Positions 8,847 through 14,909 of a stretch of 31,829 nt of DNA are shown here, piece after piece (within the stretch, counting starts at the first letter, position 1; each line of letters begins with the position of its first letter). The stretch comes from Gammaproteobacteria bacterium (GTDB lineage Bacteria > Pseudomonadota > Gammaproteobacteria > UBA6429). The stretch covers positions 1 through 31,829 of the forward strand of contig QIKU01000206.1 of NCBI GenBank assembly GCA_003232015.1. The letters run 5' to 3'. Below the pieces are notes generated by a model, which did no database searches, was not told the DNA's origin, and was given only the letters and a program-made list of their open reading frames with translations. The translations under genes were made by a program, and so were the position numbers.

Positions 8847-10870
8847 TGACGGATACATTACTCGAAGTCAATAACCTGAAAACCTGTTTTGGTGATATTG
8901 ACAACAAGCCAATACGTGCAGTGGACGGCGTGAGCTTTAAAATCAATCGCGGTGAAACCTTTGCTATATTAGGAGAATCTGGTTGTGGTAAGTCAATAAC
9001 TGCCTTGTCGATTATGCAGCTGGTGCCGTCGCCTGCCGGTAAAATAACCGAAGGTACCATTATTTATAATGGGGAAGACTTACTAAAAAAATCTGAAATT
9101 GAGATGCGCTCGGTGCGTGGTAACCGTATTGCAATGATATTTCAGGAGCCGATGACCTCGCTTAACCCTGTTTTAACCGTACAGCAGCAAATTGAAGAAG
9201 TGTTACTGCAACATCGTGGATTAAAAGGACGGGCTGCCTGGCAAGAGGTGATTGCTTTACTGGACTCGGTGGGGATTCCGGTTGCTGAACAACGGGCGAA
9301 AGATTATCCGCATCAACTGTCAGGCGGAATGAAGCAGCGTGTCATGATCGCAATGGCTCTGGCTTCTGAACCAGACTTACTGATAGCAGATGAACCCACT
9401 ACGGCTCTGGATGTTACTATCCAGGCGCAGGTGATGACCTTGTTGCGTGATATTCAAAAACGCACCGGGATGGCGATTCTTTTAATTACTCATGATCTTG
9501 GCATTGTATCCGACTTTGTTGATCATATAGCGGTGATGTATGCGGGTGAGATAGTTGAGTATGCCAGTCGTCCTGATTTCTTTTCAGCTCCATTACACCC
9601 CTATTCAAAAAAATTATTTGCATCTTTGCCCTCCAAATCAAAGCGCAATAAGACGCTTGATGTGATTAAAGGCATTGTGCCACCATTAACTACCGAGTTT
9701 TTTGGCTGTCGTTTTTATGAGCGTTGTGGCTCTGCAATTAAACAGTGTAATAGTCAATTAATTAGCCTGGTTAATGCGGGTAATGATCATAGTGTGCGTT
9801 GTTTACAGTTTATTGATAATACCTTTGACTTTCCGGTTGCAAACAATGCCGTGTCTGAAATAGCGGCGACTAAAAATACTAATCATGAAGAAGTATTCAG
9901 TGTTGCTAACCTTAAAGTACATTTTCCTATTTATAAGGGAATTTTTAAAAAGATTGCAGGCTATGTTTATGCAGTCGATGGGGTTAATTTAACGTTATAT
10001 AAAGGAAAAACTCTGGCGTTGGTGGGTGAGTCCGGCTGTGGCAAAACAACGGTAGGCAAAACATTGCTGCACCTGAATGAATTAACGGCAGGGAAACTGT
10101 TGTTAAATAATGAAGATATATCCTGTCCCGATGTGAATCAACTAAAGGCGCTTCGCCATCAGGCTCAAATTATTTTTCAGGACCCATATTCAGCAATGAA
10201 CCCGCGTAAGCGGGTAGGTGAAATTATTGAAGAAGGTATGGTTGCTTTAAATCCTGAACTTGGGGGCATAGAAAGAAAAACTAAAGTGAAAGTATTATTA
10301 AAACAGGTCGGGTTGTCCGAGACTGCAATCAGTTTGTACCCGCATGAGTTTTCGGGTGGCCAGCGGCAGCGCATTTGCATTGCCCGTGCCCTGGCGGTTA
10401 ATCCTGAAATTTTAATTTGTGACGAGCCGACCAGTGCGCTTGATGTGTCAGTACAGGCACAAATGTTGAATCTGTTTAAGCAATTACAGCAGGACTATGG
10501 CCTGAGTTATTTATTTATCACTCATAACCTGTCGGTAGTTGAATATCTTGCTGATGAAATTGCGGTGATGTATTTAGGCAGGATAGTAGAAAGGGGCAGC
10601 GTCGATGATGTGATGCAGTCGCCACAGCATCCGTATACAAAAGCTCTTTTATCGGCAATTCCAACCGTTGATAAAGGTGCGGTTAAAGGTTCTGAAAAAG
10701 AAATGATTGTTCTGGAGGGGGAACTGCCTTCACCGATAACACCACCGTCAGGTTGCCACTTTAATCCGAGGTGCCCTGAACGAATGGATATCTGTACTAA
10801 AAAATATCCTGACATGCATAATGTTTCAGATTCGCATGCTACCGCATGTTATTTAGTTACTAAACAATGA
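8846..10870 (+). CDS. peptide ABC transporter double ATPase (DppD-DppF fusion, YejF-like)
   Basis: A 674-residue cytoplasmic protein with two complete ABC nucleotide-binding domains in tandem, as in YejF and GsiA. Domain 1 has Walker A GESGCGKS (43-50), signature LSGGMKQR (about 156-163) and Walker B LLIADEPT. Domain 2 has Walker A GESGCGKT (about 394-401), signature FSGGQRQR (about 501) and Walker B ILICDEPT. Each domain ends in an oligopeptide-type C-terminal extension with a Cys cluster (CRFYERC...CNS...C and [14 protein letters not shown]...C), four Cys each, a pattern linked to Fe-S binding in Dpp/Opp ATPases. It powers import through the two preceding permeases. It is last in the operon and ends 9 bases from the convergent TSUP gene with no obvious terminator between. 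Confidence 0.95.
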   Translation: MTDTLLEVNNLKTCFGDIDNKPIRAVDGVSFKINRGETFAILGESGCGKSITALSIMQLVPSPAGKITEGTIIYNGEDLLKKSEIEMRSVRGNRIAMIFQEPMTSLNPVLTVQQQIEEVLLQHRGLKGRAAWQEVIALLDSVGIPVAEQRAKDYPHQLSGGMKQRVMIAMALASEPDLLIADEPTTALDVTIQAQVMTLLRDIQKRTGMAILLITHDLGIVSDFVDHIAVMYAGEIVEYASRPDFFSAPLHPYSKKLFASLPSKSKRNKTLDVIKGIVPPLTTEFFGCRFYERCGSAIKQCNSQLISLVNAGNDHSVRCLQFIDNTFDFPVANNAVSEIAATKNTNHEEVFSVANLKVHFPIYKGIFKKIAGYVYAVDGVNLTLYKGKTLALVGESGCGKTTVGKTLLHLNELTAGKLLLNNEDISCPDVNQLKALRHQAQIIFQDPYSAMNPRKRVGEIIEEGMVALNPELGGIERKTKVKVLLKQVGLSETAISLYPHEFSGGQRQRICIARALAVNPEILICDEPTSALDVSVQAQMLNLFKQLQQDYGLSYLFITHNLSVVEYLADEIAVMYLGRIVERGSVDDVMQSPQHPYTKALLSAIPTVDKGAVKGSEKEMIVLEGELPSPITPPSGCHFNPRCPERMDICTKKYPDMHNVSDSHATACYLVTKQ

Positions 10871-10879
10871 CTGTAAAAA

Positions 10880-11632
10880 TCATCCTGTTAGATAGACTGA
10901 ATATAAACCAATAATACTGATAACCGTTAATATCCCTCCTGTTATACGTTTAAATAGTTGATCGTTCTGCACGATAAACCCATGCGCTTTTAGCCCGATA
11001 ACATGGCCAATGGCAGATACCGGTAATAATAATAGTGCACTGTAAAAATGCAGATCAACATTGATGGCAGCAAAGGTTAGCATCTTTATAATAACCAGTG
11101 TAAACCATAATGCGAATAAGGTATCACGTAGTTGGTAGCGGCTCACATGGCGAACAAAGACAGCAACCATTAAGGGCGCGCCAGTCAGTGATGTTCCTGC
11201 GACATAACCACCAAGACCTAATAGTGTTTTATCCAGCCAGTCTTTGTTACTGTGCAAGGTTCTATCTAGCAACCACATAATGGCATAAAACAATGTAATG
11301 CTGTAGATAAAGATAAGCAACCAGTTGTTAGGTAGAGTGAGTAATCCAAAAACACCAATAAGTGCTGTAGGTAAGATAAAAACATAAGACTTAAGCAGGT
11401 AGCTCCAGTCTACATTGCCCAGCCTGGTGCGTAAGGTTAACGAAGAAAAAAACAATAGCTGAAAGCCAATAATCGGTAACCAGAAAACAGGGTTATTATA
11501 AACAAACAGCATTAAGGGTAAACCCAGTGCACCGCCACCAAAACCTAGTCCACTGCGTACGAAGCCAGTCCAGATAAAGATAATGCCGATAACAAGAATT
11601 TCACCAAGGCTAAAGTCAAGAATAGATTCCAT
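10880..11632 (-). CDS. TSUP family (TauE/SafE) membrane transporter
   Basis: A 250-residue, strongly hydrophobic protein with about eight membrane spans and the TSUP repeat signature at the start (FVRSGLGFGGGALGLPLM) and again mid-protein (GGYVAGTSLTGAPLMV). TSUP proteins move sulfite, sulfoacetate, thiosulfate or other small anions across the inner membrane; the substrate here is not determined. The start lies 23 bases after the TlpA-like gene on the same strand, so it is likely the last gene of a four-gene operon. A link to periplasmic sulfur chemistry through TlpA is inference. Confidence 0.87.
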   Translation of the reverse strand: MESILDFSLGEILVIGIIFIWTGFVRSGLGFGGGALGLPLMLFVYNNPVFWLPIIGFQLLFFSSLTLRTRLGNVDWSYLLKSYVFILPTALIGVFGLLTLPNNWLLIFIYSITLFYAIMWLLDRTLHSNKDWLDKTLLGLGGYVAGTSLTGAPLMVAVFVRHVSRYQLRDTLFALWFTLVIIKMLTFAAINVDLHFYSALLLLPVSAIGHVIGLKAHGFIVQNDQLFKRITGGILTVISIIGLYSVYLTG

Positions 11633-11655
11633 TCTGTTTCTATTTTAGGGCAGGT

Positions 11656-12186
11656 TTATTTGTGTGTTAATAAGAGACGTAAAAATTTTAGATATGTTTT
11701 TGTTTCCCACGGGCGGCCGCCCAGTGCCTGATACTGTACCATACCAGTTGGGTCAACAAGATAGGTTGCAGGCAAGCCACGGGGTTGCCATTTTTCGGTA
11801 ATTTGACCATTTCTGTCCATAAGAGCCCGCATATCGGGTGCATAAATACTGAGAAAACTGAAAACAGTATCTTCATCTTCTGCTGTATTAATGAATGCCA
11901 TTTTCAGGCCCTCTTTTTCAAGTATGTTCCACATTTTTTGTATGGCTGGCATTTCTTTTTTACATGGCCCACACCAACTTGCCCAGAAGTGCACAAACAC
12001 CCAATGTTTTTTTGTTTCTGACAGGCTGAATGTCAGACCATCAATGTCTTTTAATTTAGTCACAGGTGCTGGGTAGGGGGCTAATTTTATAATACCTTTT
12101 GGCGGCTCGGGCAAGCTGTTGTTTGCCATAGTGGTAAATGGCAGGTAGCTAAGAAGGAGTAATACTATAAACTTTTTATATTTCAT
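11656..12186 (-). CDS. TlpA/ResA-like periplasmic thioredoxin-fold thiol oxidoreductase
   Basis: A 176-residue protein with an N-terminal signal or anchor segment (KFIVLLLLSYLPF) ending near TMA-NN, then a thioredoxin fold with active site WCGPC (Cys 72 and 75 from this start) and the cis-Pro region RGLPATYLVDP. Such proteins reduce periplasmic disulfides, often for cytochrome c maturation or partner proteins. I chose ATG at 12186 because it overlaps the stop of the upstream gene (TAATG), which suggests translational coupling; an in-frame ATG at 12198 would add four residues (MCTL) and has no better ribosome site. Its close coupling to an unknown exported protein with two cysteines suggests that protein as a possible substrate (inference). 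Confidence 0.9.
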   Translation of the reverse strand: MKYKKFIVLLLLSYLPFTTMANNSLPEPPKGIIKLAPYPAPVTKLKDIDGLTFSLSETKKHWVFVHFWASWCGPCKKEMPAIQKMWNILEKEGLKMAFINTAEDEDTVFSFLSIYAPDMRALMDRNGQITEKWQPRGLPATYLVDPTGMVQYQALGGRPWETKTYLKFLRLLLTHK

Positions 12187-12737
12187 TAACGTGCACATTG
12201 AAGATTTTTGATTTGAACAGTAAAAGCCTTGCCGGACTTATCGGCTTTTGTTTTAAAGTGTGCCTTGAGTGTAAAGGGTTTGTCTGAAAAGGGCAGGGTG
12301 ATATTGCCTCCTTCATGTTCATTGGGTCTAAAGTCAAGTTCTTCGGGGAGTAAAGTCCAGCGGAAGGTTGACTGGTGTGCCAGGGGGATAGCCATTTTTT
12401 TCCAGAGCAATTTCCACTTAGCGCGGGTAGTGCGTTTAAATTCACCCTTACTGTTTGTAAAAGTCCAGTTGGCTAAATCTAGCCAGATAATATCCCGGGA
12501 CTTGTTCAGAATTCTCACTGTAATAAAGCATTGCTGCTTTAGTTTGTTTACCATGGCTTTTGAAAAACCGCGTCCTTCATAAAAGGCGGCTATTTGTTCC
12601 GGGGTTCGGGGCGAAAATTTGATCCTGATTTGTTTATTGCTATATTTCGCTTCATTGTTTGTTTTAGCGTGTAATAGATACGGTGTTAGCAGGAGAGTCA
12701 TGGCAATAAACAAAATCTGATATTGAAAGTGTTTCAT
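12186..12737 (-). CDS. unknown exported protein encoded with TlpA-like protein
   Basis: A 183-residue protein with a clear Sec signal peptide (hydrophobic FIAMTLLLTPYLL, probable cleavage after LHA near residue 24). I do not recognise the family. The mature part starts with a basic strand-rich segment (IRIKFSPRTPEQIAAFYEGRGF) and contains two cysteines, one near residue 70 (QQCFITV) and one four residues from the C terminus area (LQCAR), which could form a disulfide. It looks beta-rich and soluble. It begins 14 bases after the M50 protease gene and overlaps the TlpA start, so it belongs to that operon. Confidence 0.8.
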   Translation of the reverse strand: MKHFQYQILFIAMTLLLTPYLLHAKTNNEAKYSNKQIRIKFSPRTPEQIAAFYEGRGFSKAMVNKLKQQCFITVRILNKSRDIIWLDLANWTFTNSKGEFKRTTRAKWKLLWKKMAIPLAHQSTFRWTLLPEELDFRPNEHEGGNITLPFSDKPFTLKAHFKTKADKSGKAFTVQIKNLQCAR

Positions 12738-12751
12738 AAGTTAAAGTGAAC

Positions 12752-13402
12752 CTATACACCAAACAAAGAAAAGATAAGCCCGCTGATCATTTGAATAACA
12801 GGGATAATAAACTGCCAGAGTACACCGGTGAATATTAACAACAGAAGCAGGATGAGCCCAAATGGTTCAACTTTACTCAACAGGTTACCCGCCGGGGCAG
12901 GCAAAAGACTCACTGCTATCCGGCCACCATCGGTGGGGGGAACAGGGATAAGATTAAAAACCATTAATAGTACGTTAAAAAACACACCAATAAAGGCCAT
13001 ATTAAGCATAGGCTGAGCGAAATTATCGGGCAAAATGGTGGTGATAGCGGCAATAAGCCCCCAGCCGATTGCCATGGCTAAATTGGCAGCGGGCCCGGCG
13101 ATGGCGACCAGGGCGGTGTCCCTTTTCGGATTTTTAAAGTTTCGCCAGTCGATAGGAACGGGTTTAGCCCAGCCAAAAGCAAAATTGACAGTTAAAATTA
13201 ATACTGCTGGGACTAAAATTGTACCGATGGGGTCGATATGCTTAATGGGATTAAGGCTCAGTCGTCCTAACATCATGGCGGTGCGGTCACCAAGCTTGTA
13301 AGCGGCCCAGCCGTGCGCCACTTCATGCAATACAATGGCAAAAAGTACCGGAATAATTGAAATAAGGATGAGTTGAACTGTGCTTAAGTTTGAGTCTAAC
13401 AT
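12752..13402 (-). CDS. M50 family membrane metalloprotease (site-2 protease type)
   Basis: A 216-residue membrane protein of the small, PDZ-less M50B group. It has the zinc motif HEVAH (H26, E27, H30) in the first helix and the distal NLIPVPPTDGG motif with the third zinc ligand Asp158; the family usually reads NLxPxPPLDGG, so the Thr is a minor variation. The substrate is unknown; members of this group cleave within membrane helices, sometimes in signalling. It is the first gene of a minus-strand operon with an exported protein, a TlpA-like thioredoxin and a TSUP transporter. The ribosome site is weak. Confidence 0.92.
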   Translation of the reverse strand: MLDSNLSTVQLILISIIPVLFAIVLHEVAHGWAAYKLGDRTAMMLGRLSLNPIKHIDPIGTILVPAVLILTVNFAFGWAKPVPIDWRNFKNPKRDTALVAIAGPAANLAMAIGWGLIAAITTILPDNFAQPMLNMAFIGVFFNVLLMVFNLIPVPPTDGGRIAVSLLPAPAGNLLSKVEPFGLILLLLLIFTGVLWQFIIPVIQMISGLIFSLFGV

Positions 13403-13556
13403 CTGGCTATCATATCAGTTCATTTGAACGGTAGCGAAAGGATTTGCTTTAAGTTTGTCTCTGATATGGCGATAATGCGTATACAGATTACAACTAATAA
13501 TGATGGTGTAGTCAGGATAAATATCTAATATTTCAATAGCTTACATAAAGGATAGC

Positions 13557-13898
13557 GTGTTGACTAAATTGCGGGTGGTTTTAAATGGAACGGAAGTTTT
13601 TGAATATGAGAAAAATACGCGCCATCCAGGTAAACAGCGCGAGTTTCTCGATAATATGGATCTGGACATGGATGAAGGGATTGAAATTGACGGTGAACTT
13701 ATTAGTAACCCCGATAAGATGCAGCGCGCGCAATATGTCGCAATGAGCCTACTTTACGGCATTAAAAAGCAAAGTGAGGGGCTTATATCTGCTTCTTGTG
13801 GCTATTTGGTCACAAGATTACCGGATTTGAAGCAAATTCGAGCGGTTGAGAGTGGTGAAGAAGTCACAATGGATTTAATTTTTGATGAAGAAAACTAA
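13557..13898 (+). CDS. small acidic conserved-looking protein of unknown function
   Basis: A 113-residue protein with no signal peptide or membrane span. It is acidic, with a run of Asp/Glu (DNMDLDMDEGIEIDGELI) and an acidic end (FDEEN). I do not recognise a family. The central part (MQRAQYVAMSLLYGIKK) looks helical. Start choice is uncertain: GTG at 13557 and TTG at 13560 are adjacent and both sit downstream of AAAGGAT. Reading-frame quality and this ribosome site make it a real gene in my view. It lies upstream of the cold-shock gene in the same direction but is separated from it by a 267-base leader. Confidence 0.75.
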   Translation: MLTKLRVVLNGTEVFEYEKNTRHPGKQREFLDNMDLDMDEGIEIDGELISNPDKMQRAQYVAMSLLYGIKKQSEGLISASCGYLVTRLPDLKQIRAVESGEEVTMDLIFDEEN

Positions 13899-13931
13899 TA
13901 ATTTCCTTAAAAGTGTAGTAGAATTGGTAAC

Positions 13932-14013
13932 TTAGATGTAAGTTGAGTCTAATGGTTTTATTGCAAGATTTGTAAGCGCTTATAAGAAACAAAAAGTTTT
14001 TCCTGTAAATGCC
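13932..14013 (+). repeat. tandem leader repeat, copy 1
   Basis: First of two 82-base copies spaced exactly 105 bases apart upstream of the cold-shock gene. Shared blocks, in order, are TTAGATGxAAxTTGAxTCTAAT, ATTGCAAG, TAAGCxCTTATAAGAAA and AAGTTTTTCCTGTAAATGCC. The last 41 bases match the other copy at 36 positions. This copy holds the perfect palindromes TAAGCGCTTA and CTTATAAG. Confidence 0.85.
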
Positions 14014-14036
14014 AAAATTGTAACAAAATTTGATTT

Positions 14037-14118
14037 TTAGATGGAAATTGATTCTAATTAGCGATATTGCAAGTTATTAAGCACTTATAAGAAAGTTGAA
14101 GTTTTTCCTGTAAATGCC
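14037..14118 (+). repeat. tandem leader repeat, copy 2
   Basis: Second copy, ending 47 bases before the cold-shock start codon. CTTATAAG is kept, but the other palindrome is broken by one base (TAAGCACTTA). The final 20-base block AAGTTTTTCCTGTAAATGCC is identical in both copies, so it is the most constrained part. Whether the unit is a promoter, an RNA leader element or a small RNA cannot be decided here; the spacing of possible -35/-10 elements is poor. Confidence 0.85.
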
Positions 14119-14165
14119 CGATATTAATTGCAGTTTTTATATTTTAATTTTTGAGGTATTTTTTT

Positions 14166-14372
14166 ATGGCAACAGGAACAGTTAAGTGGTTTAACGAATC
14201 AAAAGGTTTTGGTTTTATTACTCCTTCAGACGGTAGTGCAGATGTATTTGTACATTTTTCAGCAATTGCAGCGGAAGGTTTCCGTACTTTAGCTGAAGGC
14301 GCTTCAGTAAGTTACGAAGTTGAAGCAGGTCCTAAGGGGCCTCAGGCAACACAAGTAACATTAAACGGCTAA
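14166..14372 (+). CDS. cold-shock domain protein (CspA family)
   Basis: A 68-residue single cold-shock domain, a full-length CspA-type RNA chaperone that binds single-stranded RNA and DNA in the cytoplasm. RNP1 is KGFGFI (residues 13-18) and RNP2 is VFVHF (27-31); the start [10 protein letters not shown] and the end GPQATQV are typical. The start is ATG at 14166, with GAGG at 14153-14156; a TTG at 14151 in the same frame would overlap that ribosome site and is unlikely. The gene has a long upstream leader with a tandem repeat and a strong terminator directly downstream, so it is probably a single-gene transcript. Csp genes are often regulated through their 5' leader, which makes that repeat notable. 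Confidence 0.97.
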   Translation: MATGTVKWFNESKGFGFITPSDGSADVFVHFSAIAAEGFRTLAEGASVSYEVEAGPKGPQATQVTLNG

Positions 14373-14390
14373 GTATTTAATAGTTGTTTT

Positions 14391-14423
14391 AAAAGAACCC
14401 CGCTTCTTAGCGGGGTTCTTTTT
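14391..14423 (+). terminator. strong intrinsic terminator of the cold-shock gene
   Basis: A perfect 13-bp stem, AAAAGAACCCCGC with GCGGGGTTCTTTT, around loop TTCTTA, ending in a T run. It lies 18 bases after the cold-shock stop codon. Confidence 0.95.
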
Positions 14424-14482
14424 CGTCTGAATATATTGGGGATAAATATATTTGCGATTAAATACATTTAAATAATGAACGA

Positions 14483-14854
14483 ATGGAAAAAGCATTTAAA
14501 ATCACAGTATCGATAACTGAGCCAAAATCCCTTAGCTATTCTGTTTTGCAGGCAAGCGAGGCACTTACCATGCTGAATGCAGAATTAGCCCGGGTGCTTA
14601 AATTGCAATGTGCCGATATTGCTGCGCTCAGCGCTGCGCAAGCAACACTACAAATTCAAACTATTGCCTGGCAACAGGCACAGCGGTTTATCCAGTTCTA
14701 TAATTTGCTTTGTGATAAATTTTCTGGCGATGCCGTTGCAATGCGGCACTGGCTGCGTGCAGAAAGCAAAATATTAAAGGGTGTACCCTTGTTGCTCATT
14801 ATTGATGATGGACGTTTAGAGGAAGTAATTCATTTTCTAAATGTTAAGTGGTGA
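14483..14854 (+). CDS. MbcA/ParS/Xre antitoxin-like protein (DUF2384), no partner toxin visible
   Basis: A 123-residue soluble protein. The C-terminal half (about residues 68-120) matches the toxin-binding DUF2384 pattern of Xre/MbcA/ParS antitoxins: FIQFYNLLCDKFSGD, then AMRHWLRAESKILKGVPLLLI, then a final helix (RLEEVIHFL). The N-terminal half should correspond to the Xre-like helical DNA-binding part but is divergent. Such antitoxins normally pair with a RES-domain toxin encoded immediately downstream. Here the next gene is a convergent kinase and no RES gene is present, so this is either an orphan or a domesticated regulator. It has no good ribosome site, and ATG at 14483 is the most upstream in-frame start I can support. 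Confidence 0.75.
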   Translation: MEKAFKITVSITEPKSLSYSVLQASEALTMLNAELARVLKLQCADIAALSAAQATLQIQTIAWQQAQRFIQFYNLLCDKFSGDAVAMRHWLRAESKILKGVPLLLIIDDGRLEEVIHFLNVKW

Positions 14855-14863
14855 TTAATGCAT

Positions 14864-14901
14864 GCTGAAACTGATAATTCATAATTAATTTGTGATTCAG
14901 C
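14864..14901. terminator. possible hairpin between convergent genes
   Basis: GCTGAA (14864-14869) and TTCAGC (14896-14901) are complementary arms around an AT-rich loop with further partial pairing (CTGATAATT against AATTTGTGA). Its place in the 55-bp gap between convergent genes suggests a terminator, but the stem is weak. Confidence 0.25.
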
Positions 14902-14909
14902 TTCGGTGG

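Noticed and set aside
12184..12198. Earlier ATG at 12198 for the TlpA-like gene
   Set aside because: It adds only MCTL inside the upstream gene; the TAATG overlap at 12186 is the better-supported start, though 12198 is not excluded.
12229..12582. 117-codon plus-strand frame
   Set aside because: Lies wholly antisense to the exported-protein gene, which has a signal peptide and operon context; the mirror product has no recognisable features.
13961..13986. TTGCAA and TATAAG in the leader repeats as a sigma-70 promoter
   Set aside because: The spacer is 14 bp in one copy and 13 in the other, too short for a normal promoter, so I did not annotate it.
13932..14118. CRISPR-like or mobile-element reading of the tandem leader repeat
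   Set aside because: Only two copies, long imperfect units, no cas genes, no terminal inverted repeats or transposase.
14151..14165. TTG start five codons upstream for the cold-shock protein
   Set aside because: It would overlap the GAGG ribosome site, and family proteins begin at the ATG (MATGTVKWF).
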